In this document: positions 1 to 12,313 of the stretch, piece by piece
How positions within the stretch are numbered: position 1 is the first letter of the stretch
How the letters are laid out: every line of letters starts with the position of its first letter
Notes under the pieces: generated by a model
Told to the model about the DNA's origin: nothing
Seen by the model: the letters and a program-made list of their open reading frames with translations, nothing else
The model's database searches: none
Translations under genes and position numbers: made by a program
Source: Hymenobacter swuensis DY53
GTDB taxonomy: Bacteria > Bacteroidota > Bacteroidia > Cytophagales > Hymenobacteraceae
Length of the DNA: 64,000 nucleotides
Direction: 5' to 3'
Assembly: GCF_000576555.1 (NCBI RefSeq)
Contig: NZ_CP007145.1
Span: forward strand, 3,866,501-3,930,500

Positions 1-306
1 GATAAGGCCACACTGCGCAAGGAAAGCACCAACGAGCTGGAGCGCCTGCAGAAGCTGCTGGTAGAAACGCCCGCGCTGCGCCTCGAAATTTCGGGCCACA
101 CCGATAACGTGGGCAAGGCCGAATACAACAAGGACCTCTCGCAGCGCCGCGCCAAAGCCGTGGTGGATTACCTCGTGGCCAAAGGCATCGACAAGAGCCG
201 CCTGACCTTCGCCGGCTACGGCGACACCCAGCCAGTGGCCTCCAACGCCTCCAAAACCGGCCGGCAACTGAACCGGCGGACGGAGTTTAAGGTAACGGGT
301 AAGTAG
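1..306 (+). CDS. OmpA-family peptidoglycan-binding domain, C-terminal part (5' end outside window)
   Basis: The first 101 codons are open from base 1 and end at a TAG at 304-306, so this is the 3' part of a gene that begins before the window. The translation carries the OmpA C-terminal signature: an ISGHTDNVG segment, the SQRRAKAVVDYL helix, the GYGDTQPVASN turn and a final NRRTEF strand. In this family the domain binds the diaminopimelate side chain of peptidoglycan and anchors outer-membrane proteins or lipoproteins to the cell wall. The Asp of HTDN and the Arg of NRRTEF, which contact the ligand, are both present. What precedes the domain (barrel, TPR or propeller) cannot be seen. Confidence 0.93.
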   Translation, partial: DKATLRKESTNELERLQKLLVETPALRLEISGHTDNVGKAEYNKDLSQRRAKAVVDYLVAKGIDKSRLTFAGYGDTQPVASNASKTGRQLNRRTEFKVTGK

Positions 307-373
307 ATTTATTCTCACAATCAGCCTGTTAACCTACTTAAAAACAGCATATCACTTTGCTTACACCTTTTTC

Positions 374-1447
374 ATGCTCCCTGCTTCGTTAGTTAGATTT
401 TCACTTGGGATATGTGTTACCGGGCTCTTTAGCGCCTGTGGAAAAGACCAGGAGCCCGAAAAGCCATTAGTGTATACTACCGTAAAAACCTTGGCCGGTA
501 ACGGTATCGACGGGTTTGCGAATGGCCTTGGCACAATAGCCCAGTTTAACGGACCAGAAGGGGCGGCGGTAGATAACCAGGGCAACGTGTATGTGGCTGA
601 TACCGGCAATAACTGTATCCGAAAAATCACTCCGACTGGAGAAGTAACTACGCTGGCAGGTGGCAGTGCTGAAGGGTTTGTAAACGGCCCGGCGGCTTCG
701 GCCCGGTTCTATGGCCCCATTGATGTGGCCCTTGATGGCGGCGGCAATCTGCTTGTGGCCGATTACGCTAACCATTGCATCCGAAAGATTACGCCAGCAG
801 GCGTAGTAAGCACGTTTGCTGGTACTGGGGTAGCAGGCTATACCGATGGCAACGCCAGCAAAGCTCAATTCAACGGGCCAAGTGGTCTAACCGTGGATGA
901 GCAGGGTACTGTGTACGTAGCCGACGGCGAAAATTACTGCATCCGGAAGATTACGGCTGCGGGTATAGTTAGCACGTTGGCTGGCAATGGCACACGTGGG
1001 TTTGCAGATGGTCCGGGTAGTACGGCTCAGTTCAGAGGACCAGAAGGGTTGGTACTAGACCGTAAAGGCACTCTCTATGTAGCTGACTTTGCAGGCTACC
1101 GTATTCGCAAAGTTACTACCAATGGAACCGTTAGCACGGTAGCGGGCACCGGCATCCGTGGTTACGCCGATGGAGCCGGCAACACCGCACAATTTGCCGC
1201 GCCTACCGGCGTGACTTTCGATTCTCAGGGCAACTTGTATGTAGCTGATACAGGCAATAATTGCGTGCGCAAAATCACGCCCGCCGGCGAAGTTTCCACG
1301 GTGGCCGGCACTCGAACCATGGGCTTTGCTGATGGGACGGTAGATAAGGCTCAATTTATCAATCCATCCGGGCTGACCATTGATACTAAAGGGACCTTAT
1401 ATTTAACAGAATACGGTCACCGGATTCGCACTATTACGCCGGAGTAA
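374..1447 (+). CDS. NHL-repeat beta-propeller lipoprotein
   Basis: 357 residues. The N-terminus is a lipoprotein signal peptide with a lipobox ending in FSAC (Cys about residue 22). The rest is about six tandem repeats of roughly 55 residues, each with a GFADG-type turn, an AQF.GP segment, a V..DGN.YVADTGN strand pair and an IRKIT end. These are NHL-type blades and should close into one six-bladed propeller outside the cytoplasm. NHL propellers bind ligands or have lyase activity; nothing here fixes the substrate. The repeats are very similar to one another at DNA level, which suggests expansion by duplication. It stands alone, 67 bp after the OmpA-type gene. Confidence 0.88.
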   Translation: MLPASLVRFSLGICVTGLFSACGKDQEPEKPLVYTTVKTLAGNGIDGFANGLGTIAQFNGPEGAAVDNQGNVYVADTGNNCIRKITPTGEVTTLAGGSAEGFVNGPAASARFYGPIDVALDGGGNLLVADYANHCIRKITPAGVVSTFAGTGVAGYTDGNASKAQFNGPSGLTVDEQGTVYVADGENYCIRKITAAGIVSTLAGNGTRGFADGPGSTAQFRGPEGLVLDRKGTLYVADFAGYRIRKVTTNGTVSTVAGTGIRGYADGAGNTAQFAAPTGVTFDSQGNLYVADTGNNCVRKITPAGEVSTVAGTRTMGFADGTVDKAQFINPSGLTIDTKGTLYLTEYGHRIRTITPE

Positions 1448-1536
1448 GCAGCGCGTTTGGCGGTTATGCTAACAGGAATGCCTACGCATTCTTCTCGTCA
1501 TGCCTTCGTATTCACTTTAGCGAGGAAGTAACGGGA

Positions 1537-5238
<3,702 letters not shown>

Positions 5239-5261
5239 CTGTGTTTTTTCAAGTCAGCCTG

Positions 5262-5269
5262 TACCTTTG
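5262..5269 (+). promoter_or_regulatory. Bacteroidota -7 promoter element (TACCTTTG)
   Basis: An exact match to TAnnTTTG ends five bases before the ATG of the LytTR regulator. No clear TTG -33 element lies at the usual distance. If used, the transcript would begin at or very near the start codon, giving a leaderless or nearly leaderless mRNA. The gene may alternatively be read from the upstream kinase promoter. Confidence 0.45.
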
Positions 5270-5274
5270 CCGAT

Positions 5275-6003
5275 ATGGCCGAACCCACTGCCCCCCTGCG
5301 TTGCCTGGTTGTTGATGATGACTCCCTGGCCTTGCAAATCGTTGAAAACTGCGTTGCCAACACGCCCTTTCTGGCGCATGTTGCCAGCTGCGACAATGCC
5401 ATTGCCGCCGCCGAAGTACTTCGCCAGCAACCCATCGACCTCCTGTTCCTGGATGTGGAAATGCCGTTGATGTCGGGGCTGGACTTACTACGCACGTTGC
5501 AGGACCCGCCCCTCGTGATTCTCATCACCAGCAGCAAGAACTACGCGGTGGAAGCGTTTGAGCATGAGGTGCTGGATTACGTGGTAAAGCCAATCAGCTA
5601 CGCCCGTTTTCTGCAGGCAGCCCAAAAGGCTCTGGCGGCCGTGGAAGCCCATAATAATCCGGCTACTCACGCCATCGAATCATCGCCAAATACCGATTTC
5701 ACTTTTGTAAAGGTGGATAGCCGGCTGGTAAAGGTACTGTTTGATGAGGTGCGCTACGTAGAGGCCCTGGGCGACTACGTGCATATCGTGACCGGCCAGA
5801 GCAAGCTGATTGTGTACAGCACGATGCGGGCCGTGGAAGAGAAGTTTCCGGCTTCCCTGTTCGTGCGGGTGCACCGCTCCTTCATTGTCAACCTCAAGCG
5901 CGTGCAAACCATCGAAGACAACACCATCATCCTCGATAACAAGCACATTCCCATCGGCCAGACGTACCTACGCGAGGTATTTCAGCGACTCAACAAGTTC
6001 TAA
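5275..6003 (+). CDS. LytTR-family response regulator
   Basis: 242 residues. Residues about 5-125 form a receiver: acidic pair VVDDDS, phospho-acceptor Asp in LLFLDVEMP, a Thr/Ser in ITSSK and the conserved Lys in VVKPIS. Residues about 142-240 form a LytTR DNA-binding domain (VKVDSRLVKVLFDEVRYVEA, FVRVHRSFIVNL, IPIGQTYL). It is a cytoplasmic transcription factor that binds direct repeats. Position 36 bp after a hybrid kinase ending in an HPt domain makes the two a likely cognate phosphorelay pair. No target promoters can be named from the window. Confidence 0.95.
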   Translation: MAEPTAPLRCLVVDDDSLALQIVENCVANTPFLAHVASCDNAIAAAEVLRQQPIDLLFLDVEMPLMSGLDLLRTLQDPPLVILITSSKNYAVEAFEHEVLDYVVKPISYARFLQAAQKALAAVEAHNNPATHAIESSPNTDFTFVKVDSRLVKVLFDEVRYVEALGDYVHIVTGQSKLIVYSTMRAVEEKFPASLFVRVHRSFIVNLKRVQTIEDNTIILDNKHIPIGQTYLREVFQRLNKF

Positions 6004-6050
6004 GTCCCCGTTTTATCTACCGGTTACTGCGCCGGTTTTCCAGCTGCTAC

Positions 6051-6641
6051 TTGCGTTTTTTCCTCTGCCTTTTCCTGTTACTACCCGCCCTGTTCGCTCA
6101 GGCACAGACCGCCGGCGACACGCTAAGCGTGGCCTGCCCTTTGCCCCGGGTGATGGAAATGTGTGTGGAGCTGGATGCCAGCCGTGCCGTTGATGCTGCC
6201 GCCGGCCCACTCACCTTCCGCTGGAATATGGGCGACGGCATTCTGCTAACCGGTCCCTCGGTGCAACACTGCTACCAGGCACGCCGCAAATACACCGTAC
6301 AGCTGGATGTGGTGGAAGATGCTACCGGCGAAGTGCGTACCGCCGAAAAGCTAATTCCGGTGGATTTTACGCAGGAAATCGTCCTTAATTTCCGTGCCGT
6401 AGATACTGTGCGCGTAGGCCAGCCTGTCACCTTCGATGCGCTCGATTCGCAGCTACCTCTCTGCCGGAACGTAGTAGTGTTATGGGATTTTCGGGATGGG
6501 TACGTGAGCAACGGTCCGCAGGTGCAACACGCTTTCCGCCGGCCCGGCCAGTATCCGGTGCGCATGAGCCTGCGCGGCAACGGCCCCGATTCCTGCCCGT
6601 CCAGCCATTGCGTGAGCCGCACGGTAGTTGTTCTCCCCTAA
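6051..6641 (+). CDS. Secreted protein with two PKD domains
   Basis: 196 residues, starting at a TTG 47 bp after the LytTR gene; there is no better in-frame ATG before the signal peptide (MRFFLCLFLLLPALFAQAQ). The mature protein is essentially two PKD-like immunoglobulin folds, each with the diagnostic turn: FRWNMGDG..L followed by VQHCYQARRKYTVQL, and VLWDFRDGYVSNGPQVQHAF followed by GQYPVRM. PKD domains mediate protein-protein or carbohydrate contacts outside the cell. Pairs of cysteines (CPLP, CVEL, CRN, CPSSHC) suggest disulphides. It may be the third gene of the kinase/regulator transcription unit, but a functional link is not shown. Confidence 0.75.
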   Translation: MRFFLCLFLLLPALFAQAQTAGDTLSVACPLPRVMEMCVELDASRAVDAAAGPLTFRWNMGDGILLTGPSVQHCYQARRKYTVQLDVVEDATGEVRTAEKLIPVDFTQEIVLNFRAVDTVRVGQPVTFDALDSQLPLCRNVVVLWDFRDGYVSNGPQVQHAFRRPGQYPVRMSLRGNGPDSCPSSHCVSRTVVVLP

Positions 6642-6697
6642 AGCTGCTCAAAGGTCCAGCTTCACTTTTGGTCGACTTTTCCTCCTGATTCGGCTTA

Positions 6698-6742
6698 TAT
6701 AGCTCCTGAGCTATAAAACGACTACCTATCTTCGAAGGTAGT
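6698..6742. repeat. Two small adjacent hairpins
   Basis: Two short inverted repeats lie side by side in the gap before the next gene: arms TATAGCTC/GAGCTATA with a 2-base loop (6698-6715), and ACTACCT/AGGTAGT with an 8-base loop (6721-6742). They could be a weak terminator for the PKD gene or an operator for the gene at 6786. No T tract follows either. Confidence 0.35.
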
Positions 6743-6785
6743 ACGCCCTTTCTCTTTTCGCTGCTCTTGTCATCTGCTCTGCCGT

Positions 6786-7142
6786 ATGAAACTCCTTTGC
6801 ACCTTATTGCTGGGTACCTTTTGCCTATTTGTCTTCTCTGCCACAGCCCAAGCCCAGGAGGCATCGCCTGCTTTTAAAGCCGAGGCCTTGACAGCCACCC
6901 GGCAACTGGCTGCGTTTATCGCTCTCGATGATGCCCGCCAACTGCCTGTACGCCGCCTCACCCAGCTACGCCTGACGCAGGAAGCCGAGGCCCGCCAACT
7001 CTACGCCAACGACCCCGACATGCTCCAAAAAAAGTTGACGGCCATCGGGCAGGACTACACTCAGCAACTAGGCACCGTGCTTACGGCGGCTCAATATCAA
7101 CGGTATGAGGGGCTGCTTCCGGCTCGCTGCCCAATGCAGTAG
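6786..7142 (+). CDS. Small secreted protein, probably frameshifted near its 3' end
   Basis: 118 residues as read. An N-terminal signal peptide (MKLLCTLLLGTFCLFVFSATAQAQ) precedes a helical domain rich in Ala, Gln, Arg and Leu that ends in a segment like TVLTAAQYQRYEGLL. This pattern (helices, Q..QL..VLT..Q...Y) resembles the small Spy/CpxP-like periplasmic helical proteins common in this phylum, but that is only a resemblance. The reading frame stops at a TAG at 7140, while the -1 frame continues as convincing Ala/Pro-rich coding sequence to 7327 (see separate entry and finding). The intact gene is probably 6786-7327, about 180 residues. Confidence 0.7.
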   Translation: MKLLCTLLLGTFCLFVFSATAQAQEASPAFKAEALTATRQLAAFIALDDARQLPVRRLTQLRLTQEAEARQLYANDPDMLQKKLTAIGQDYTQQLGTVLTAAQYQRYEGLLPARCPMQ

Positions 7143-7327
7143 CGGCTATACCGGCCCCTGCTCCGGCTATTTCAACTGCGGTAGCCACCGTTGCTACTCC
7201 GGCAGTACCTGCTCAGGCGGCCAAGCCGGCCAAAGCTACGTCGGCCAAAACAGCGGTGCTGCGCACTGCTGTGCCTGCTGTTGCTCATCCCCGCGCAACT
7301 CTTATTAAAGCGGCGGTGCGCCGCTAA
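7109..7327 (+). pseudogene. Out-of-frame Ala/Pro/Lys-rich C-terminal extension of the 6786 gene
   Basis: In the frame one base back from the 6786 gene, the sequence reads without a stop from 7109 to a TAA at 7325-7327. It encodes a low-complexity tail such as AAIPAPAPAISTAVATVATP, then AKPAKATSAKTAV and a basic end IKAAVRR. The composition (Ala, Pro, Val, Thr with regular GCN/CCN codons) is that of a real linker or tail rather than a chance frame. It has no start codon of its own that would give a sensible protein, and it abuts the strong terminator at 7345. A one-base indel between 7109 and 7140, for example in the GGGG at 7109-7112, would join both parts. Confidence 0.5.
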
Positions 7328-7344
7328 AGCCAACTGCTGTTTCC

Positions 7345-7395
7345 TAACACCCGAAGGTCCGACAGTACAACCTACTGTCGGGCCTTCGGGTGTTA
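7345..7395. terminator. Bidirectional hairpin between convergent genes
   Basis: 23-bp arms (left 7345-7367, right 7373-7395) with one G-T mismatch and a 5-base loop. There is no long T tract, but the stem is GC-rich and sits between the ends of two convergent genes. Confidence 0.75.
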
Positions 7396-7402
7396 GTCAC
7401 TG

Positions 7403-8941
7403 TTATACTCTGTTGCGCTCTGCCTGATCCAGTGCCACTTGCTCCACGTTGAGCTGTCGCAGAATTCCCAGCGTTAGGTCCCACAGGTCTTCGTACGGAA
7501 TAATCTCAATTTCACCGTATGCCTGCCCGGGTTGCGGAGCAGCTTTCAGTTTTTCCAGAATAGGTGCTCCCTTCTTCTCGCATACCTCCAACACGAAATT
7601 TTCTTTCACTGTCATCAGCAACAACCTGAAAAACAACTGACTACGCAAGGTAGCAGGATCACGCAGGTGGCGCTGCTCGTACTTGCGCAGTCCTTCCAGC
7701 CGTGCCAGCAGCCCCTCAATGTCGCGGCGCCGCAGGAAGTACAGAAACTGCAGAATCAGAATGGCTACGTTATACCCTTGTTTGTCGCGGCTGTAATCCG
7801 GCACTTTTTGCACAAACTGGTTGAAATAGCGCATTTTGAGCGGCGACTGTTCTGGCCGGACAAATTGGATATACGCCTCATATAGCTCCCAACGCTGCTG
7901 GGCAGCGGCCCGTTGCTTGCCATAATACGGGTTTTTACGGGCCTGCAATAGCAAATCAAACGCTTGGCCGTACTGCTGGGCGTGAACGGCCAGCAGCAAG
8001 TACGTTTCCAGAAAGTAAAACCAGTTACCGGAGGAATGATGGAAATCCTTGAAGTACTCCTCCGCTAATGCCAGACCCTGCTTGGCTTTTCGACACTGCA
8101 GGTGCGCATACACACTCATGTAGTTGTTGAAGCGCTTGTCAAACCGCTTTTCGTTGATTTTCCCTTGCTTGCGGGCCTTTTCTGTGCTTGAGGTTATTTT
8201 GATAATCTCCTGATAATTCCCCACCAACTCTTCTTTGAACAGCTTGGCCGAATACAGAAAGTGGAATGTGCTGTAGCTCTTGACTTCTTTGTGAATTTGC
8301 TCCAGCCGGTGCTCATATTCCGGCAGTTGAGTCAGCATAAACTTCCTTGATCTGACCTTCTGATTCAAAACCAGTTTCATGGATGAGTACAATTGCTCCG
8401 CCTCATCTTCCAGCTGCATGCGGGTTTGCATTTTACCTAATTCCCCCGATATCCATTTATATCTAGCCGGCCGACCCATCTCCATATACAAAGTCCGTAA
8501 AGACTTGGCACCTAGTATACTGTAAGCCGTGAACTCTGCCTCGGCCGATACCTTATAAAACTTACGAAACAGCTTCTCAGCCAGCGGATATTCCCCTTCG
8601 CCCAGTAGTATTTTCGCTTGGTGCAGAAGCCCCAGACAGTATAGATCATACCGCCTGGATACAATATGCCGGGGGTCCGATTGGTCTAGGAAATAGAGGT
8701 GATTCAGGAGTTTTTGCTGGACTCTGGACTTGAGCTTACGGAAAGTAGTTTGCGTCTTAGCATCTGTTTTGCCATATAGACTTTTGATTAGCTGATTTTG
8801 GGTAACTACCTGATCCTGTTCCAGTAATTTGACCAGCTGTAGGTCTTTATTCTGGGAACGTTTATCTGAAAAATCCAGAAACGGTAGCACTGCTAATCGT
8901 CTATCTGTCACAATTCTCACTAAGGTTGCCAGTTCATTCAT
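7403..8941 (-). CDS. Helical-repeat protein of unknown function, possible winged-helix N-terminus
   Basis: 512 residues, start at the ATG at 8941. I do not recognise a named family. No signal peptide or membrane segment is visible, so it is probably cytoplasmic. Residues about 30-85 (LVKLLEQDQVVTQNQLIKSL followed by TTFRKLKSRVQQKLLNHL) look like a small helical or winged-helix unit of the kind that opens some transcription regulators. The remainder is almost all helix with repeating aromatic/Leu spacing (GEGEYPLAEKLFRKFYK, YAHLQCRKAKQGLALAEEYF, YGQAFDLLLQARKNPYY), typical of divergent TPR-like repeats. Base use is somewhat more AT-rich than the neighbours. It is divergent from the small peptide gene at 9302 and the peptide importer that follows. 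A regulator role is inference only. Confidence 0.85.
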   Translation of the reverse strand: MNELATLVRIVTDRRLAVLPFLDFSDKRSQNKDLQLVKLLEQDQVVTQNQLIKSLYGKTDAKTQTTFRKLKSRVQQKLLNHLYFLDQSDPRHIVSRRYDLYCLGLLHQAKILLGEGEYPLAEKLFRKFYKVSAEAEFTAYSILGAKSLRTLYMEMGRPARYKWISGELGKMQTRMQLEDEAEQLYSSMKLVLNQKVRSRKFMLTQLPEYEHRLEQIHKEVKSYSTFHFLYSAKLFKEELVGNYQEIIKITSSTEKARKQGKINEKRFDKRFNNYMSVYAHLQCRKAKQGLALAEEYFKDFHHSSGNWFYFLETYLLLAVHAQQYGQAFDLLLQARKNPYYGKQRAAAQQRWELYEAYIQFVRPEQSPLKMRYFNQFVQKVPDYSRDKQGYNVAILILQFLYFLRRRDIEGLLARLEGLRKYEQRHLRDPATLRSQLFFRLLLMTVKENFVLEVCEKKGAPILEKLKAAPQPGQAYGEIEIIPYEDLWDLTLGILRQLNVEQVALDQAERNRV

Positions 8942-9301
8942 GATATAAGTACCTTTATTCTACTCAAATGCGGCAATATAGTGGGTATTACCCTATGATT
9001 TTCAATGTCACAAAGCGAAGCATCTATGCCTTTTATATCTGCTATCCATCGTCCCAATTTTGTATTTGTAAAAATGGGCCATTTTACCAAGCTATATGTC
9101 ACAATTTGCTTTAAAATGTCGCGCTTTGTTTCTGGCCTCCACGCTATAGAAGCCCCATAACCCCCTTATTGCTTATCCCTTTGGTCCCGTAATCTGTACC
9201 AATATGTAGTCACGTTTAGTGGCGTTATTTCCTTTACCCGGGCTGGTTTGGAGCCCACCTTTGTGCTGTTCAATAACCTGAAACACACATACTTCCAAGC
9301 C
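8942..9301. other. AT-rich intergenic region between divergent genes
   Basis: About 360 bp, clearly more AT-rich than the rest of the window. It must hold the promoters for the 7403 gene (minus) and for the peptide/importer genes (plus). The sequence TGTCACAA occurs twice (near 9008 and 9098), which might be an operator-like repeat. No exact TAnnTTTG with a well-placed TTG was found. No coding sequence or RNA structure is convincing. Confidence 0.5.
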
Positions 9302-9460
9302 ATGTTAGAGCTCATCACCATCGTCCTTGTTCAACTCAGCAGCCTCACTTTTACTGCTTCTGAGCCCACTTCCAACAGCACCACCACCGCTACCCCCACT
9401 CCTCCTACCAGCACTACCACCACTATCCACGGTGCCGGCGGTTGGGGCGATAATCATTAG
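9302..9460 (+). CDS. Small secreted Thr/Ser/Pro-rich peptide
   Basis: 52 residues from the ATG at 9302; a longer frame opens at a TTG at 9248, but the ATG places a hydrophobic N-terminus (MLELITIVLVQLSSLTFTA) right at the start. After this likely signal segment the peptide is almost only Thr, Ser and Pro, and ends in a distinct Gly/aromatic tail, IHGAGGWGDNH. I do not recognise it. The design (export signal, low-complexity spacer, short distinctive C-terminus) is that of a processed peptide precursor. It lies 78 bp before a peptide-binding ABC lipoprotein and opposite a helical-repeat protein. It could also be a chance frame; codon use is plausible but too short to judge. Confidence 0.5.
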   Translation: MLELITIVLVQLSSLTFTASEPTSNSTTTATPTPPTSTTTTIHGAGGWGDNH

Positions 9461-9538
9461 TCATTCCTGATACGGCCTTTGCCGACTTATAAAACGTGGT
9501 AACTTGCCCAGGCTTTCGCCCTTCGCAACTACCCGTTC

Positions 9539-11266
9539 ATGAAGCACCTCTTCTCTGGTCTGATCGTGCTGCTATGGGGGAGCTTGTTTTACTCCTGCTC
9601 CCCCCGCGCTGCAAATACAGATACTGGTACGGTACGCATCCATTGGGTCAGGGACCCGGAGAATCTGGATCCGCTTGTGGTTGATAACTCGAGCGCCTAC
9701 GAAGTAGCCAACCTGACGAATTGCAGCCTGCTTTGCGGCGACGATTCCACGCAGGATTTTATTCCCTGGCTGGCGGAGTCATTTCCGGCAGTTGAGCAGC
9801 ACGGCGATACGCTGCTAGTAAGCTACCGGCTGCGGCCAGAAGCTGCCTGGGATAATGGCACGCCCATACTGGCTCGGGATGTAGCCTTTACCCTGAAGGT
9901 GATGAACTGCCCGGGGCTACCCATTGAGATGGACCAGGCCATGTTTGGCTTTGTCCGAGATATTAAGCTGCATCCTACTGACTCCCGGCGGTTTACGCTC
10001 GTGTGCCTCGGTGCTTCTCCTGACCACATTCGGACCTCTGGGGATTACTCTATTCTACCGGAACACATTCTGGACCCCGAGGGGAAACTACGTACGGTGC
10101 CGCTGCCTCAGATGACACGGGCCGCAGCCACTCCCGTGGTTCAGGCTTTTGTTAAGCGGTATCAGACGTTGCGGTTGGCCAAGCACCCAGAGCGGTTATC
10201 CGGCTGCGGCCCATACCGTGTCAGCAACTGGCAGAATGGCCGTTTTCTTGTGCTTACCCGCAAGGCCAAGTGGTGGGCTGATGCCCTCCCGGCACCGCCA
10301 CGCCAGCTTCAGGCCTTTCCAACCCGGCTGATTTACCAGATAATTCCGGATGCAACGACGGCAACACTGGCTTTACGCCGGGGTGAACTGGACGTGTACC
10401 CGATGATGCCGGCGGGCGAATTTGCCCGCTTGCAGAAATCGGCAGCGGCACAACAGAGTCTGACGTTTTCTTCCACGGATTCTTATGATTGCTTGGCCGT
10501 CAATTTTAATGTGCGCCAAGCCGTGCTGCGGGATGCATCTACCCGCCAGGCCCTGAGTTACCTGTTTGATGCGCCGACGTTGAACAGGGCCACGCAACAG
10601 GGAACCGCCCGGCTGAGTGCCGGCCTCATCAGTCCCCGCATCCGGCAGTACTACTATGATAGTCTGCCGTTGCCCCAGTTCGATTCCCGGCGGGCCGCGG
10701 CTCTCTTCCGAAAGGCGGGTTGGCAGCAGCAAAAAGCCGGCGGCTGGTTCCGGACCACCCGTCAGAACACCCCTGAGGCATTACAGGTGCGGCTGCACTA
10801 CCGCGCCGGAGAGCCAGCTTTTGAAACCATTGGGCTGCAATTTCGGGCGGCGGCGGCAACGCTGGGCATCCCCGTGGAGCTTCACCCCACTGAACAGTCG
10901 TTGCTGACTCGTCAGGTCCGCGCTGGTGCCACCGATATAACGCTGCGCACTATCACCGGCAACCCCTTTTCGTACGATTTTACGCCCCTGCTGCACTCCC
11001 GCGGTATTGGGGCCAGCAATACGTCCGGTTTCTCTACTCCGTTGAGCGACCAGCTTATCGAGCAGATTGCCACTACCGAAGATCCGGCCCGCAAAAGAAA
11101 GCTGCTGCGGAAATTTCAGCAGCTCCTGCAGCAGGAGCGGCCGTTCACGGTTTTGTACTTCCTGCCTTACCGCATTGCCGCCGCTAAGCGGCTGGGCAAA
11201 CTGCCGGTTACCGGTATTCGGCCCGGCTATGCGGCAGCGCGTATTCGGCCGGTTACCGCACGCTAA
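9539..11266 (+). CDS. Peptide-type ABC transporter substrate-binding lipoprotein (SBP_bac_5 family)
   Basis: 575 residues. A lipoprotein signal (MKHLFSGLIVLLWGSLFYSC) has the Cys at about residue 20. The mature chain begins with the family's RIHWVRDPENLDPL segment and continues with SYRLRPEAAWDNGTPILARDVAFTL-type sequence (split here: LRPEAAWDNGTPI, ARDVAFTLKV), GCGPYRVSNWQNG, and the C-terminal ILLRKFQQLLQQERPFTVLY-like helix. This cluster C fold binds oligopeptides, dipeptides or nickel. The gene is followed after 6 bp by a DppB-like permease and then a DppC-like permease, so the three form one operon. No ATP-binding gene is adjacent. Confidence 0.93.
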   Translation: MKHLFSGLIVLLWGSLFYSCSPRAANTDTGTVRIHWVRDPENLDPLVVDNSSAYEVANLTNCSLLCGDDSTQDFIPWLAESFPAVEQHGDTLLVSYRLRPEAAWDNGTPILARDVAFTLKVMNCPGLPIEMDQAMFGFVRDIKLHPTDSRRFTLVCLGASPDHIRTSGDYSILPEHILDPEGKLRTVPLPQMTRAAATPVVQAFVKRYQTLRLAKHPERLSGCGPYRVSNWQNGRFLVLTRKAKWWADALPAPPRQLQAFPTRLIYQIIPDATTATLALRRGELDVYPMMPAGEFARLQKSAAAQQSLTFSSTDSYDCLAVNFNVRQAVLRDASTRQALSYLFDAPTLNRATQQGTARLSAGLISPRIRQYYYDSLPLPQFDSRRAAALFRKAGWQQQKAGGWFRTTRQNTPEALQVRLHYRAGEPAFETIGLQFRAAAATLGIPVELHPTEQSLLTRQVRAGATDITLRTITGNPFSYDFTPLLHSRGIGASNTSGFSTPLSDQLIEQIATTEDPARKRKLLRKFQQLLQQERPFTVLYFLPYRIAAAKRLGKLPVTGIRPGYAAARIRPVTAR

Positions 11267-11272
11267 GCAGCT

Positions 11273-12313
11273 ATGGTTAGGCGCATGCTACGTTATGGGT
11301 TGCGGGGTCTTCTACTAACCTGGCTTACCCTATCAACCTTGTTTCTGGCCACCCGGGCGGCTACCGATAAAGCCACCCTGATTCAGAGCACGCTGGAGGG
11401 CAATACCCGGCTGAGCGGCTTGCCGGAGCAGCTGGCGCTTACGCAGCAGCTACTACACCGTTATAATCTGGATAGGCCACTATTCTATTTTTCTTGGCAG
11501 TCTGCCTCTGGCTGGCAGTGGCATGGCAGCCACAACCAGTATCACCAATGGTTACTGCATCTGGCGCATGGTAGCCTGGGATATTCTTATCAGGAAGACG
11601 CGCCCGTAACGGACCTTATAAGCCGGGCTTTGCGCTATACTTTGCCGCTCACGTTGCTGGCCGCCGGCCTCAGCATACTGCTGGCCGTGCAGCTGGCCTT
11701 GTGGATTAGTTGCCGGCCAGCTGTCCGTAGCGCAGTGCTTGCTCTGCTGCACGCGCTGCAGAGCATCCCCTTGTTTCTGCTTGCAGTCTGCCTGTTACTG
11801 CTCCTGGCCAACCCGGATGCAGTAGCCTGGTTCCCGGCTTTCGGGCTGGGCGATGCAGAAACAGAAATTACGTGGCTACAGCAGCCCGGCTATTTGCTGT
11901 ACCACCTCACGCTCCCGGTGCTCAGCCTGGTACTGGTGAGTTTGCCGGCCTTGACTATCCAGCTGGATGGGGCGTTGCAGCAGGAACTGAGCCAAGCTTA
12001 TATCATAACCGCCCGCGCAAAAGGAGCTTCCCTTTTGCGGGCGGTCCGTCGGCATGCGCTGCGCAATGCGCTGCTGCCGTCCATTACCCTGCTTACCGAG
12101 CTGCTACCCAGCCTCGTAGCAGGCTCGGTTGTGGTAGAAGTGCTGTTTGCCTTGCCTGGTATGGGCCGGTTGCTGGCGGAGGCCGCCGCTACCCAGGACT
12201 ACCCTGTGCTTGTAGGCGCCGCCGGCCTGACGGCGTTGGTACGCCTGCTGGCCCAGGCCCTTGCCGATGTGCTGTACCAAGCGGCAGACCCTCGTATCCG
12301 GCTCTCGCAATGA
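11273..12313 (+). CDS. ABC transporter permease, DppB/OppB type
   Basis: 346 residues, beginning 6 bp after the binding-protein gene. The first transmembrane helix (YGLRGLLLTWLTLSTLFLAT) is followed by a periplasmic segment of about 80 residues and then five more helices, as in DppB. The cytoplasmic EAA loop is clear: ARAKGASLLRAVRRHALRNA, ahead of LLPSITLLTELLPSLVAGSV. This loop couples to the ATPase subunit. It should pair with the downstream permease in the inner membrane to import peptides delivered by the lipoprotein. Confidence 0.92.
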   Translation: MVRRMLRYGLRGLLLTWLTLSTLFLATRAATDKATLIQSTLEGNTRLSGLPEQLALTQQLLHRYNLDRPLFYFSWQSASGWQWHGSHNQYHQWLLHLAHGSLGYSYQEDAPVTDLISRALRYTLPLTLLAAGLSILLAVQLALWISCRPAVRSAVLALLHALQSIPLFLLAVCLLLLLANPDAVAWFPAFGLGDAETEITWLQQPGYLLYHLTLPVLSLVLVSLPALTIQLDGALQQELSQAYIITARAKGASLLRAVRRHALRNALLPSITLLTELLPSLVAGSVVVEVLFALPGMGRLLAEAAATQDYPVLVGAAGLTALVRLLAQALADVLYQAADPRIRLSQ

